Below are positions 1 through 4,244 of a DNA stretch of 6,396 bases, in pieces. Source of the DNA: an uncultured bacterium (GTDB lineage: Bacteria; Patescibacteriota; Minisyncoccia; Phycocordibacterales; PALSA-1337); contig CAIPWS010000113.1 of NCBI GenBank assembly GCA_903868845.1, positions 1 to 6,396 of the forward strand, given 5' to 3'. The notes under the pieces were generated by a model, which saw nothing but the letters and a program-made list of their open reading frames with translations, was not told where the DNA came from and did no database searches. Position 1 is the stretch's first letter; each line of letters starts with the position of its first letter. The position numbers and the translations under genes are program-made.

Positions 1-1055
1 GCGTGACCACTTGGAAAACTTGGATCGGTCAAAACCTGCAAAGCATCTTCTGGTCGTGCACGCATGAAGAATTCTTTGAGGAAAGTCATCATGATAGCAG
101 ACGATGCAAGAGACAAAACAAAAATAGAAGTTGAGCGCCATTTCTTCTTGCGTATGAGATAAGCGATAGTTATTATCGCTGCCACAAAAATAAGAAATGC
201 ACCACCATCTGACACCCAAGTAGCTATATTTGCTATAAGAGGAGTGACTTGCTGCATAAGAATATTTATAGAAAGGTCAAAGTTGGCCATATTGGAAGTG
301 ACAGCAAGGGTTGCTCGAACGGTTTCAGCTAGAGTCCAGAGTGACAATATATTTAATATAAGAATGAAAAGTTCGTACTTTTTGAATACATGAAAACGAA
401 GATTGACGAAACGATATCCCCAAGCGATGATGATAGCAAAACCAATAACCAAAAGAATGGTTTTTCCAGTGAAGATATTTGCAAATTGATAACCGGCACC
501 GAAGATATAACCCAAAAGTATAGAGCCAACAGCCCACAGACCACCTCCCAAAATATTAAACACCCAAAAACGCTTCAATGCTTCTTTCTCCTCTTGCTTA
601 TCCCCACTACCGTTTGCGTGCTTATCTGCATGATTGGCTCCGACTATAAATGGCATGAGCGACCTGGTCACTGGACTCAACTTTCCAAGAAGCATAGCTT
701 TGCCAGTATGCTTCCCTAGAAGATTTTGAACTTTGGCTATATGTTCGTCGGTAATGAAAAAGAAAGGCTTAACCTTATCTATAAGCGACAAACCGTATCT
801 TCTACCAAGATAGAAGCCTATATAGTCACCCAAGACGGCTGCAGCGACGGCCAATATACAAGTGATCCAGACATTGAAAACACCTATGCGAATAAGAAAA
901 CCTGCTACGATGACAGAGACATGCCCCGGCACCAATGTGCCCAAAAGTGGCACTCCCTCTAGAAGAACTGTCAAAAATAAGAAGGGATATCCCCCAATGA
1001 TAGCTACCGTCTCCACAAACTTAGTTATGTCGGTAATATAATGTGAATAACCCAT
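1..1055 (-). CDS. DedA-family / PAP2 phosphatase fusion membrane protein (3' end beyond window)
   Basis: The reading frame starts at ATG 1055 and stays open for 351 codons to the window edge, so the C-terminus is missing. Residues 1-220 match the DedA (SNARE-associated/VTT) family: EGVPLLGTLVPGH (33-45), LGDYIGFYLGRRYG (75-88) and KLSPVTRSLMPFIVGA (125-140), the last with the family's conserved Arg, then an FNILGGGLWAVG helix. A charged insert of about 20 residues (142-161) interrupts the usual loop. Further membrane spans follow at about 227-250 and 285-300. Then comes the start of a PAP2 phosphatase: K327-x6-R334-P335 (catalytic motif 1) and P348-S349-G350-H351 (motif 2), exactly at the edge. 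The SRxxxxxH motif 3 must lie outside. DedA proteins flip undecaprenyl phosphate and membrane PAP2 enzymes often dephosphorylate undecaprenyl pyrophosphate, so lipid-carrier recycling is a reasonable inference; the substrate is not shown by sequence. No Shine-Dalgarno precedes the ATG. An in-frame GTG lies three codons upstream. Confidence 0.88.
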   Translation of the reverse strand, partial: MGYSHYITDITKFVETVAIIGGYPFLFLTVLLEGVPLLGTLVPGHVSVIVAGFLIRIGVFNVWITCILAVAAAVLGDYIGFYLGRRYGLSLIDKVKPFFFITDEHIAKVQNLLGKHTGKAMLLGKLSPVTRSLMPFIVGANHADKHANGSGDKQEEKEALKRFWVFNILGGGLWAVGSILLGYIFGAGYQFANIFTGKTILLVIGFAIIIAWGYRFVNLRFHVFKKYELFILILNILSLWTLAETVRATLAVTSNMANFDLSINILMQQVTPLIANIATWVSDGGAFLIFVAAIITIAYLIRKKKWRSTSIFVLSLASSAIMMTFLKEFFMRARPEDALQVLTDPSFPSGH

Positions 1056-1135
1056 ACAATGCACTATTGTATCATGCTATAATACAAATCTAAAACAGTG
1101 TTGATCATAAAAACCAACACTTATATAAACAAAAT
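1056..1135. promoter_or_regulatory. Divergent promoter region between DedA-PAP2 and glutaredoxin
   Basis: This 80-bp spacer must start transcription both ways. On the plus strand there are two candidates. TTGATC (1101-1106), a 17-bp spacer and TATAAA (1124-1129) would start transcription almost at the glutaredoxin ATG (1136). The extended -10 TGCTATAAT (1075-1083) would give a leader of about 46 nt. On the minus strand TGATACAAT has its -10 at 1071-1066, with a weak TTTAGA 17 bp upstream, and would start about 4 nt before the DedA-PAP2 ATG. No ribosome binding site is visible for either gene. Calls are by consensus matching only. Confidence 0.45.
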
Positions 1136-1372
1136 ATGAAAAAAATTACTATATACTCAACGCCTACTTGCGTTTACTGCAATATGGCAAAAAGCTTCTT
1201 TAAGGCAAATGGTGCAGAGTACACAGAATACAACGTCGCTACTGACCTCACAAAGCGCAAAGAGATGATAGACAAGACCGGTCAAATGGGTGTTCCAGTT
1301 ATAGATGTCGATGGTGAAGTTCTTGTTGGATTTGATGAATCAAAACTAAGTGACCTTTTGGGAGTTAAATAA
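1136..1372 (+). CDS. Glutaredoxin-like thiol-disulfide oxidoreductase (YruB-type)
   Basis: A 78-residue single thioredoxin-fold domain, normal length for the NrdH/YruB mini-glutaredoxin group. The redox motif C12-V-Y-C15 follows the first beta strand (KKITIYSTPT). The cis-proline motif GVPV (residues 52-55) precedes IDVDGEVLVGFDESKL, where VGFD replaces the GFxP/GxD segment that binds glutathione or a partner protein in classical glutaredoxins. No signal peptide, so it is cytoplasmic. It probably reduces protein disulfides or mixed disulfides, with electrons from a thioredoxin- or glutathione-type reductase; the partner cannot be told from the sequence. The gene stands alone, divergent from DedA-PAP2 and convergent with the tRNA/FtsB unit. 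The ATG has no Shine-Dalgarno (upstream bases are AACAAAAT), and a -10-like TATAAA ends 6 nt before it, so the message may be leaderless. Confidence 0.93.
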   Translation: MKKITIYSTPTCVYCNMAKSFFKANGAEYTEYNVATDLTKRKEMIDKTGQMGVPVIDVDGEVLVGFDESKLSDLLGVK

Positions 1373-1376
1373 ACTT

Positions 1377-1405
1377 ACGGATCATTGTGCGGGTAGGGAG
1401 AATCG
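1377..1405. repeat. Direct repeat copy 1 of tRNA-Gly 3' end (29 bp)
   Basis: Identical over 29 bp to 1545-1573, at an offset of 168 bp; the flanking bases on both sides differ. In tRNA terms it contains 11 bp of downstream flank (ACGGATCATTG), the discriminator base, the full 3' acceptor strand, the 3' strand of the T stem and five bases of the T loop. It then stops matching: GCT here, AAC in the true tRNA. It cannot encode a functional tRNA. Confidence 0.9.
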
Positions 1406-1514
1406 GCTTCGCCTCTCACTCGACCAGTCTCGTTCGGGCTAGCCACCGGCTCACGGCTCGTCGTGCTCTCCTCGCACGTTCCGCCGTTCGATTTCCCTAC
1501 CTCGTCGCAATGAT
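1381..1514. mobile_element. Candidate MITE-like element with tRNA-derived inverted ends
   Basis: The left end (1381-1405) and right end (1486-1514) are imperfect inverted copies of each other. Both share ATCATTG, a 4-6 nt variable part, GGTAGGGA and AATCG. Both derive from the 3' end of tRNA-Gly, and the right copy keeps the T-loop sequence GTTCGATT. Between them lie about 80 bp that are 66% G+C by hand count, far richer than the neighbouring genes. This core contains small hairpins, including CGTGC (1462-1466) with GCACG (1474-1478) around a 7-nt loop, and GGC-TTC-GCC at 1405-1413. There is no transposase or real ORF. It may be a nonautonomous element, a degraded integration scar or a structured RNA; I cannot decide from one copy. 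Confidence 0.5.
1486..1514. repeat. Inverted, diverged copy of tRNA-Gly 3' end
   Basis: Read on the plus strand this is GTTCGATT, TCCCTACC, TCGTCG, CAATGAT. The true tRNA-Gly read on the minus strand (1576 to 1549) is GTTCGATT, C, TCCCTACC, CGCA, CAATGAT. The match covers the T loop, the T stem 3' strand, part of the acceptor strand and the downstream flank, with small indels. It lies in the opposite orientation to the functional gene. Confidence 0.75.
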
Positions 1515-1555
1515 GCTCCACTCGAAAGCCATTCAGGCTTTCTCACGGATCATTG
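1508..1555. repeat. Nested stem-loop next to the tRNA 3' end
   Basis: A perfect 7-bp hairpin, GAAAGCC (1524-1530) with GGCTTTC (1536-1542) around a 5-nt loop, sits inside an outer 7-bp inverted repeat, CAATGAT (1508-1514) with ATCATTG (1549-1555). On the minus strand it lies directly after the tRNA-Gly 3' end, so it could be a processing or termination structure. It lacks a T tract on either side. Confidence 0.55.
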
Positions 1556-1573
1556 TGCGGGTAGGGAGAATCG
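1545..1573. repeat. Direct repeat copy 2, within the functional tRNA-Gly
   Basis: The second copy of the 29-bp repeat. It overlaps the 3' end of the intact tRNA gene (T loop through acceptor strand and discriminator) and 11 bp of downstream flank. This arrangement resembles the attachment-site duplications that tRNA-targeting integrases leave, although only 139 bp separate the two copies and no integrase is present. Confidence 0.85.
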
Positions 1574-1626
1574 AACTCCCGTCTCAGCCTTGGGAAGGCC
1601 GCATTCTACCACTAAACCATACCCGC
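1556..1626 (-). tRNA. tRNA-Gly (anticodon CCC)
   Basis: Read on the minus strand it folds as a complete cloverleaf. The 7-bp acceptor is GCGGGTA with TACCCGC. The D arm is GTTT-AGTGGTA-GAAT. The anticodon stem CGGCC/GGCTG (one G-U pair) holds the loop TTCCCAA, giving anticodon CCC, which decodes GGG. There is a 4-nt variable loop, and the T stem GGGAG/CTCCC holds loop TTCGATT. The total is 70 nt plus discriminator A at 1556. The next bases are CAA, so CCA is not encoded and must be added by a nucleotidyltransferase. The gene lies 39 bp after the FtsB-like stop codon on the same strand, and no separate promoter is obvious, so cotranscription is likely. Its 3' end is duplicated nearby. Confidence 0.96.
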
Positions 1627-1665
1627 AATCTGCTTATTTTTTGCACATTTTTGCGCACTGAAATT

Positions 1666-2103
1666 TTAAAGTCCAAACAAACCAAGAACCCTGCTCCAAA
1701 ATCCTCCGCCTTCACCAGCACCTGAACCTGTGCCACTTCCACTCTCCTGACCTGTGACACCTAACTCACTAGATGTTCCAGGTGTACCACTACCAACTAT
1801 CACCGCCACAGACTCACCTGCTTTCACCGCACGATACTTCATACGCAACTCTGACTCAAGACCACCGGGTGTCGAAAGTTCATCTATTTTGGACGAAAGA
1901 TTTTTCTGCTCCATTAACAATCTCTCCTTCTCAGACCTAGCCTGACTAAGTTTCAAACTAACCGTGGTGGCTGACTTGTGCACATTCCAAGCGGCCCTAG
2001 CCACAAAAAACAAAATAGCCAATCCAAGAATCATTATAAATGGATTGTGTAACAGTCTCCACCAATATTTCCTATTTCCAGTCTTCGAGTTGCTGTTTTG
2101 CAT
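1666..2103 (-). CDS. FtsB/DivIC-like septum formation initiator protein
   Basis: 145 residues with the FtsB/DivIC layout: a short basic cytoplasmic N-terminus (1-19), one transmembrane helix (about 20-38, FIMILGLAILFFVARAAW) and an extracytoplasmic coiled coil (about 44-76). The family's signature segment TPGGLESELRMKYRAVKAGE (78-97) then precedes a beta-like SVAVIV. In other bacteria this family bridges early and late divisome proteins (FtsL/FtsQ partners) and helps activate septal wall synthesis. Unusual is the C-terminus: a low-complexity Gly/Ser/Thr linker (104-134) and a terminal hydrophobic FWSRVLGLFGL (135-145) that could be an amphipathic anchor. Start ATG 2103 has no Shine-Dalgarno; a TATACT -10 box ends 7 nt upstream. 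tRNA-Gly follows downstream on the same strand. The family call is strong; the exact orthology (FtsB versus DivIC) is open. Confidence 0.85.
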   Translation of the reverse strand: MQNSNSKTGNRKYWWRLLHNPFIMILGLAILFFVARAAWNVHKSATTVSLKLSQARSEKERLLMEQKNLSSKIDELSTPGGLESELRMKYRAVKAGESVAVIVGSGTPGTSSELGVTGQESGSGTGSGAGEGGGFWSRVLGLFGL

Positions 2104-2127
2104 ATATCACAGTATACTAGATTCGTT
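2090..2127. promoter_or_regulatory. Bidirectional promoter with palindromic -10 (AGTATACT)
   Basis: Only 24 bp separate the divergent starts at 2103 (minus) and 2128 (plus). The 8-bp palindrome AGTATACT (2111-2118) gives the same TATACT -10 hexamer on both strands. For the plus strand, TTGCTG (2090-2095) and a 17-bp spacer supply a -35, which lies inside the FtsB-like coding sequence. For the minus strand, TTGGTG (2142-2137) lies 20 bp upstream, or 17 bp from an alternative TAGTAT. Both predicted start sites fall within a few bases of the ATGs. Confidence 0.5.
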
Positions 2128-2241
2128 ATGTTATTTCACCAAAAAACACAAAAAGCTATGGGGGTCACATTGGTTGTCGTCACTGTACTAGTGATCATAA
2201 GCATGATCCTCTTGTATTTTCCAGCTTTGAGAACAAACTAA
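2128..2241 (+). CDS. Small single-span membrane protein, 37 residues
   Basis: The ORF from ATG 2128 to TAA 2239-2241 encodes 37 residues. A short basic N-terminus (MLFHQKTQKAMG, with H4, K6 and K9) is followed by one hydrophobic segment (about 13-33, VTLVVVTVLVIISMILLYF), then the tail PALRTN. This predicts a one-helix membrane protein with its N-terminus probably inside. I do not recognise a named family. Support for its being real comes from a good promoter-like pair just upstream (TTGCTG, 17 bp, TATACT), its filling an otherwise empty gap between divergent and convergent neighbours, and its end falling in a symmetric hairpin shared with lepA. The ATG has no Shine-Dalgarno. An internal ATG at codon 11 is an alternative start. 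Role unknown; small membrane proteins of this kind often bind larger membrane complexes. Confidence 0.6.
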   Translation: MLFHQKTQKAMGVTLVVVTVLVIISMILLYFPALRTN

Positions 2242-2267
2242 TACGCACACGCGTGCGTCATATTAGT
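2237..2267. terminator. Bidirectional hairpin between convergent genes
   Basis: ACTAAT-ACGCAC (2237-2248), loop ACGC, then GTGCGT (2253-2258), a 3-nt bulge and ATTAGT (2262-2267) form a 12-bp stem. The stop codon of the small membrane protein (2239-2241) and the lepA stop (2265-2263) occupy matching places in the two outer arms. No T tract follows on either strand, so this is a weak intrinsic terminator or a 3'-end-stabilising structure. Confidence 0.5.
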
Positions 2268-4098
2268 CACCACTACGCATCATCTTCACGAAAACTTCTT
2301 GAGGAATGATCACGTGTCCATGCTCCTTGAGGCGCTTTCGGCCCTCTCTTTGTTTTTCACGCAACTTCATCTTTCTGGTAATGTCACCACCAGACAATGT
2401 CCCTGCAGCATCCTTTTTCACACCAGAAAGCGTGCGGGATGAAAGAATACGTCCAAATGCACTAGCTTGAACTTTATATGTAAACAATTCACGAGGTAAT
2501 ATCTTGTGTAGCCTTTCAACAGTTTCTTCAGCATCTTCTGGAACACGGCGGCGTGAGACCACACGCGTAAATGCTGCCACCGGCTCATCTGCAACGAGAA
2601 CATCCATACGCACCACATCCGCTTTGCGACTACTGTCTATATCATACGATATTGAGGCATAACCAGAAGAAACGCTCTTTACCTCGTCAAAGAAGTTACG
2701 CATGAGCTCACGAAGAGGCATATGGAGTACAAGAATAGTTCTGTTGTCACCGAAATTTTCTGTAGCCATCACCTCACCCTCATGATCATAAAGAAGTTTC
2801 ATGAGACCACCAATATATTGTGGTGGAGTGATAATCTTCATTGCCACGATAGGTTCGAAGACTTCGGCTATATCATTATCATCTGGAAAAAGTGCTGGGG
2901 AATATATCTTGGACATTTTTCCATTTTTCAACTTCACTTCATAAGTGATAGTTGGCATAGTGACCACAAGTTCGAGATTGAATTCACGACGTAGACGTTC
3001 TGTAACTATCTCGAGGTGTAACATTCCAAGAAAACCGCATCTATAACCTTTTCCAAGAGTTCCAGAAGATTCTTCTTCATATGTAAATGATGAATCAGAA
3101 AGTTTCAGACGTCCAAGTGCTTGTTTCAATAGTGGCAAATCATCCTGACTTTCTGGATAAATAGAAGCCCAGACAACCGGTCTTGGATTTGCATATCCAT
3201 GCATAGGAGGCTCGGTATCTTTCGTCGAAGCCACAGTATCACCGACAGACGCCACTCCAGGTTCTTTTATACCTGTCACTATATATCCTATCTCACCTGC
3301 TCCAAGAAATTCTGTTGGAGTTTCATCTGGAGTAAATATACCGACGTCTATCGCTTCAAATTCCCTCTCAGCAATTTTGAAAACAAGTTTGTCGCGTCTT
3401 TTTACCGAACCATTGAAGACTCTGACATAGACTATAACCCCTGTATGGTTTGAATATTGAAAATCGAAAATAAGAGAACGGAAATGACCTTCTCTTTCTG
3501 CGGCTCTTGCAACCTCGTCGTTACGCGCACCAGATTCTATACTTGGAGACGGTACACGCTTTATGACTTCATTCAATAAATCGGCAACGCCTTCGCCAGT
3601 CTTTCCGGAAACTTTCACAACATCTGATTCTTTACAATCTAGAAGCTGGCTCACCTCTTTGACCACATCGTCGATACGAGCGAGTGGAGAATCGATCTTA
3701 CTCACAACCGGTATGATGACTAATCCAGCCTCACGCGCCATGTTGAGAGTTGTAAGCGTTTGAGCTTGGACTCCTTGAGTGGCATCGACTAGAAGTATTG
3801 AGCCTTCTACAGCACGAAGCGAACGAGAGACTTCATAAGAGAAATCTATATGTCCAGGAGTGTCGATGAGGTTCAGGGTGTATTCGCTACCATCAGCGAT
3901 TTGCCATTTCATGCGGACTGGCTGCATCTTTATCGTGATACCACGTTCGCGCTCAAGTTCCATTGAGTCCAAAACCTGCTCCTGCATTTTTCGCTTCTCA
4001 ATAGTTCCTGTAATCTCGAGCATGCGGTCAGCCAGAGTCGACTTTCCGTGGTCGATGTGAGCGATGATAGAGAAATTACGAATGTGAGATAAATTCAT
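2263..4098 (-). CDS. lepA: Elongation factor 4 (LepA), ribosome-associated GTPase
   Basis: 611 residues, close to the usual 600 or so, collinear with LepA throughout. GTPase domain: P loop AHIDHGKST (13-21), switch I RGITI (52-56), G3 DTPGH (79-83, with H83 at the catalytic position) and G4 SKID (133-136). Translation-factor domain II starts near residue 206 (HFRSLIFDFQ), followed by the EF-G III- and V-like domains (GYRCGFLGMLHLEIVTERLRREF, then RELMRNFFDEVKSVSSGYAS). The LepA-specific C-terminal domain includes GGDITRKMKL (570-579) and KQREGRKRLK. LepA acts on 70S ribosomes, in back-translocation and initiation or assembly, mainly under stress. Oddities: G4 is S-K-I-D, not the usual N-K-I-D, and the Tyr normally before GGD is Ser569. 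Start ATG 4098 has no Shine-Dalgarno, but an 8-codon ORF ends one base upstream. A clear promoter lies at 4168-4139. Confidence 0.98.
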   Translation of the reverse strand: MNLSHIRNFSIIAHIDHGKSTLADRMLEITGTIEKRKMQEQVLDSMELERERGITIKMQPVRMKWQIADGSEYTLNLIDTPGHIDFSYEVSRSLRAVEGSILLVDATQGVQAQTLTTLNMAREAGLVIIPVVSKIDSPLARIDDVVKEVSQLLDCKESDVVKVSGKTGEGVADLLNEVIKRVPSPSIESGARNDEVARAAEREGHFRSLIFDFQYSNHTGVIVYVRVFNGSVKRRDKLVFKIAEREFEAIDVGIFTPDETPTEFLGAGEIGYIVTGIKEPGVASVGDTVASTKDTEPPMHGYANPRPVVWASIYPESQDDLPLLKQALGRLKLSDSSFTYEEESSGTLGKGYRCGFLGMLHLEIVTERLRREFNLELVVTMPTITYEVKLKNGKMSKIYSPALFPDDNDIAEVFEPIVAMKIITPPQYIGGLMKLLYDHEGEVMATENFGDNRTILVLHMPLRELMRNFFDEVKSVSSGYASISYDIDSSRKADVVRMDVLVADEPVAAFTRVVSRRRVPEDAEETVERLHKILPRELFTYKVQASAFGRILSSRTLSGVKKDAAGTLSGGDITRKMKLREKQREGRKRLKEHGHVIIPQEVFVKMMRSGD

Positions 4099-4099
4099 T

Positions 4100-4126
4100 T
4101 TAATAAATGGCCAGCCATTTAGCCAT
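4100..4126 (-). CDS. Possible leader peptide upstream of lepA (MAKWLAIY)
   Basis: The lepA leader contains ATG (4126-4124), seven more sense codons and TAA (4102-4100), one base before the lepA ATG (4098). The predicted transcription start, about 4132, lies about 6 nt before this ATG. Because lepA has no ribosome binding site, ribosomes ending here could reinitiate on lepA. The ORF overlaps an inverted repeat, TAAATGGC (4104-4111) with GCCATTTA (4114-4121), that could fold in the leader. An ORF of 9 codons can easily occur by chance; the position is what makes it noteworthy. Confidence 0.3.
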   Translation of the reverse strand: MAKWLAIY

Positions 4127-4138
4127 AAAAGCTATTGA

Positions 4139-4168
4139 AATATAGCATTTTTAATCCATTATTGACAA
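4139..4168 (-). promoter_or_regulatory. lepA promoter (TTGTCA, 18 bp, TGC-TATATT)
   Basis: On the minus strand TTGTCA (4168-4163) is followed by an 18-bp spacer and TATATT (4144-4139), with TGC immediately before it (extended -10). The predicted start near 4132 gives a leader of about 34 nt to the lepA ATG. This is the best-formed minus-strand promoter in the window. Confidence 0.6.
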
Positions 4169-4189
4169 CGGCATTCAGCCTGCTACACT
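4162..4189 (+). promoter_or_regulatory. Opposite-strand promoter overlapping the lepA -35
   Basis: A perfect TTGACA (4162-4167), a 16-bp spacer and TACACT (4184-4189) preceded by TGC (extended -10) lie on the plus strand. The -35 overlaps the lepA -35 because TTGACAA is nearly self-complementary. Transcription would begin near 4196 and run toward the 3' end of the PemK-family gene, antisense to it. No plus-strand gene follows, so the element is either a source of antisense RNA or fortuitous. Confidence 0.4.
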
Positions 4190-4201
4190 TAGTGCACAAT
4201 T

Positions 4202-4238
4202 TGGGATTTCCCACCGAACTCCGCCTTCTTGGCGGGGT
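4202..4238. terminator. Double hairpin after the PemK-family gene
   Basis: A GC-rich stem, ACTCCGCC (4218-4225) with GGCGGGGT (4231-4238; 8 bp including one G-T pair, 5-nt loop), starts 6 nt beyond the PemK stop codon when read on the minus strand. A second small palindrome, TGGG-ATTT-CCCA, is at 4202-4213. Neither is followed by a clear T run. The first is likely the 3'-end structure of the PemK-family mRNA, separating it from lepA. Confidence 0.45.
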
Positions 4239-4244
4239 GACTAT

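Noticed and set aside
325..544. Two minus-strand ORFs of 63-70 codons
   Set aside because: They are out-of-frame shadows of the DedA-PAP2 gene, whose true frame stays open across this stretch.
390..962. Two plus-strand ORFs (390-719 and 726-962)
   Set aside because: Both lie opposite the DedA-PAP2 reading frame, which has full domain support, and their products look like no protein family.
1388..1500. A second, degraded but complete tRNA gene
   Set aside because: Only the T-loop-to-3'-end portion matches. No anticodon arm or 5' acceptor strand of tRNA-Gly can be found in the core, so it is a fragment and not a decayed whole gene.
1377..1576. CRISPR array or full integrative element
   Set aside because: There are only two direct copies and one inverted copy, with no regular spacers, no cas genes and no integrase or transposase in the window.
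1387..1725. Plus-strand ORF of 112 codons across the repeat element and the tRNA
   Set aside because: It reads through the tRNA-Gly gene in antisense and through its duplicated fragments, and its end overlaps the FtsB-like gene. Such peptides (VGRIELPS-type) are well-known false ORFs from tRNA genes.
2113..2127. Shine-Dalgarno site for the 37-residue protein
   Set aside because: No purine-rich GGAG/AGGA stretch lies between the -10 box and ATG 2128; leaderless initiation fits better.
1754..2191. Plus-strand ORFs at 1754-1945 and 1964-2191
   Set aside because: They are antisense to the FtsB-like gene; the second overlaps the better-supported 37-residue ORF in another frame.
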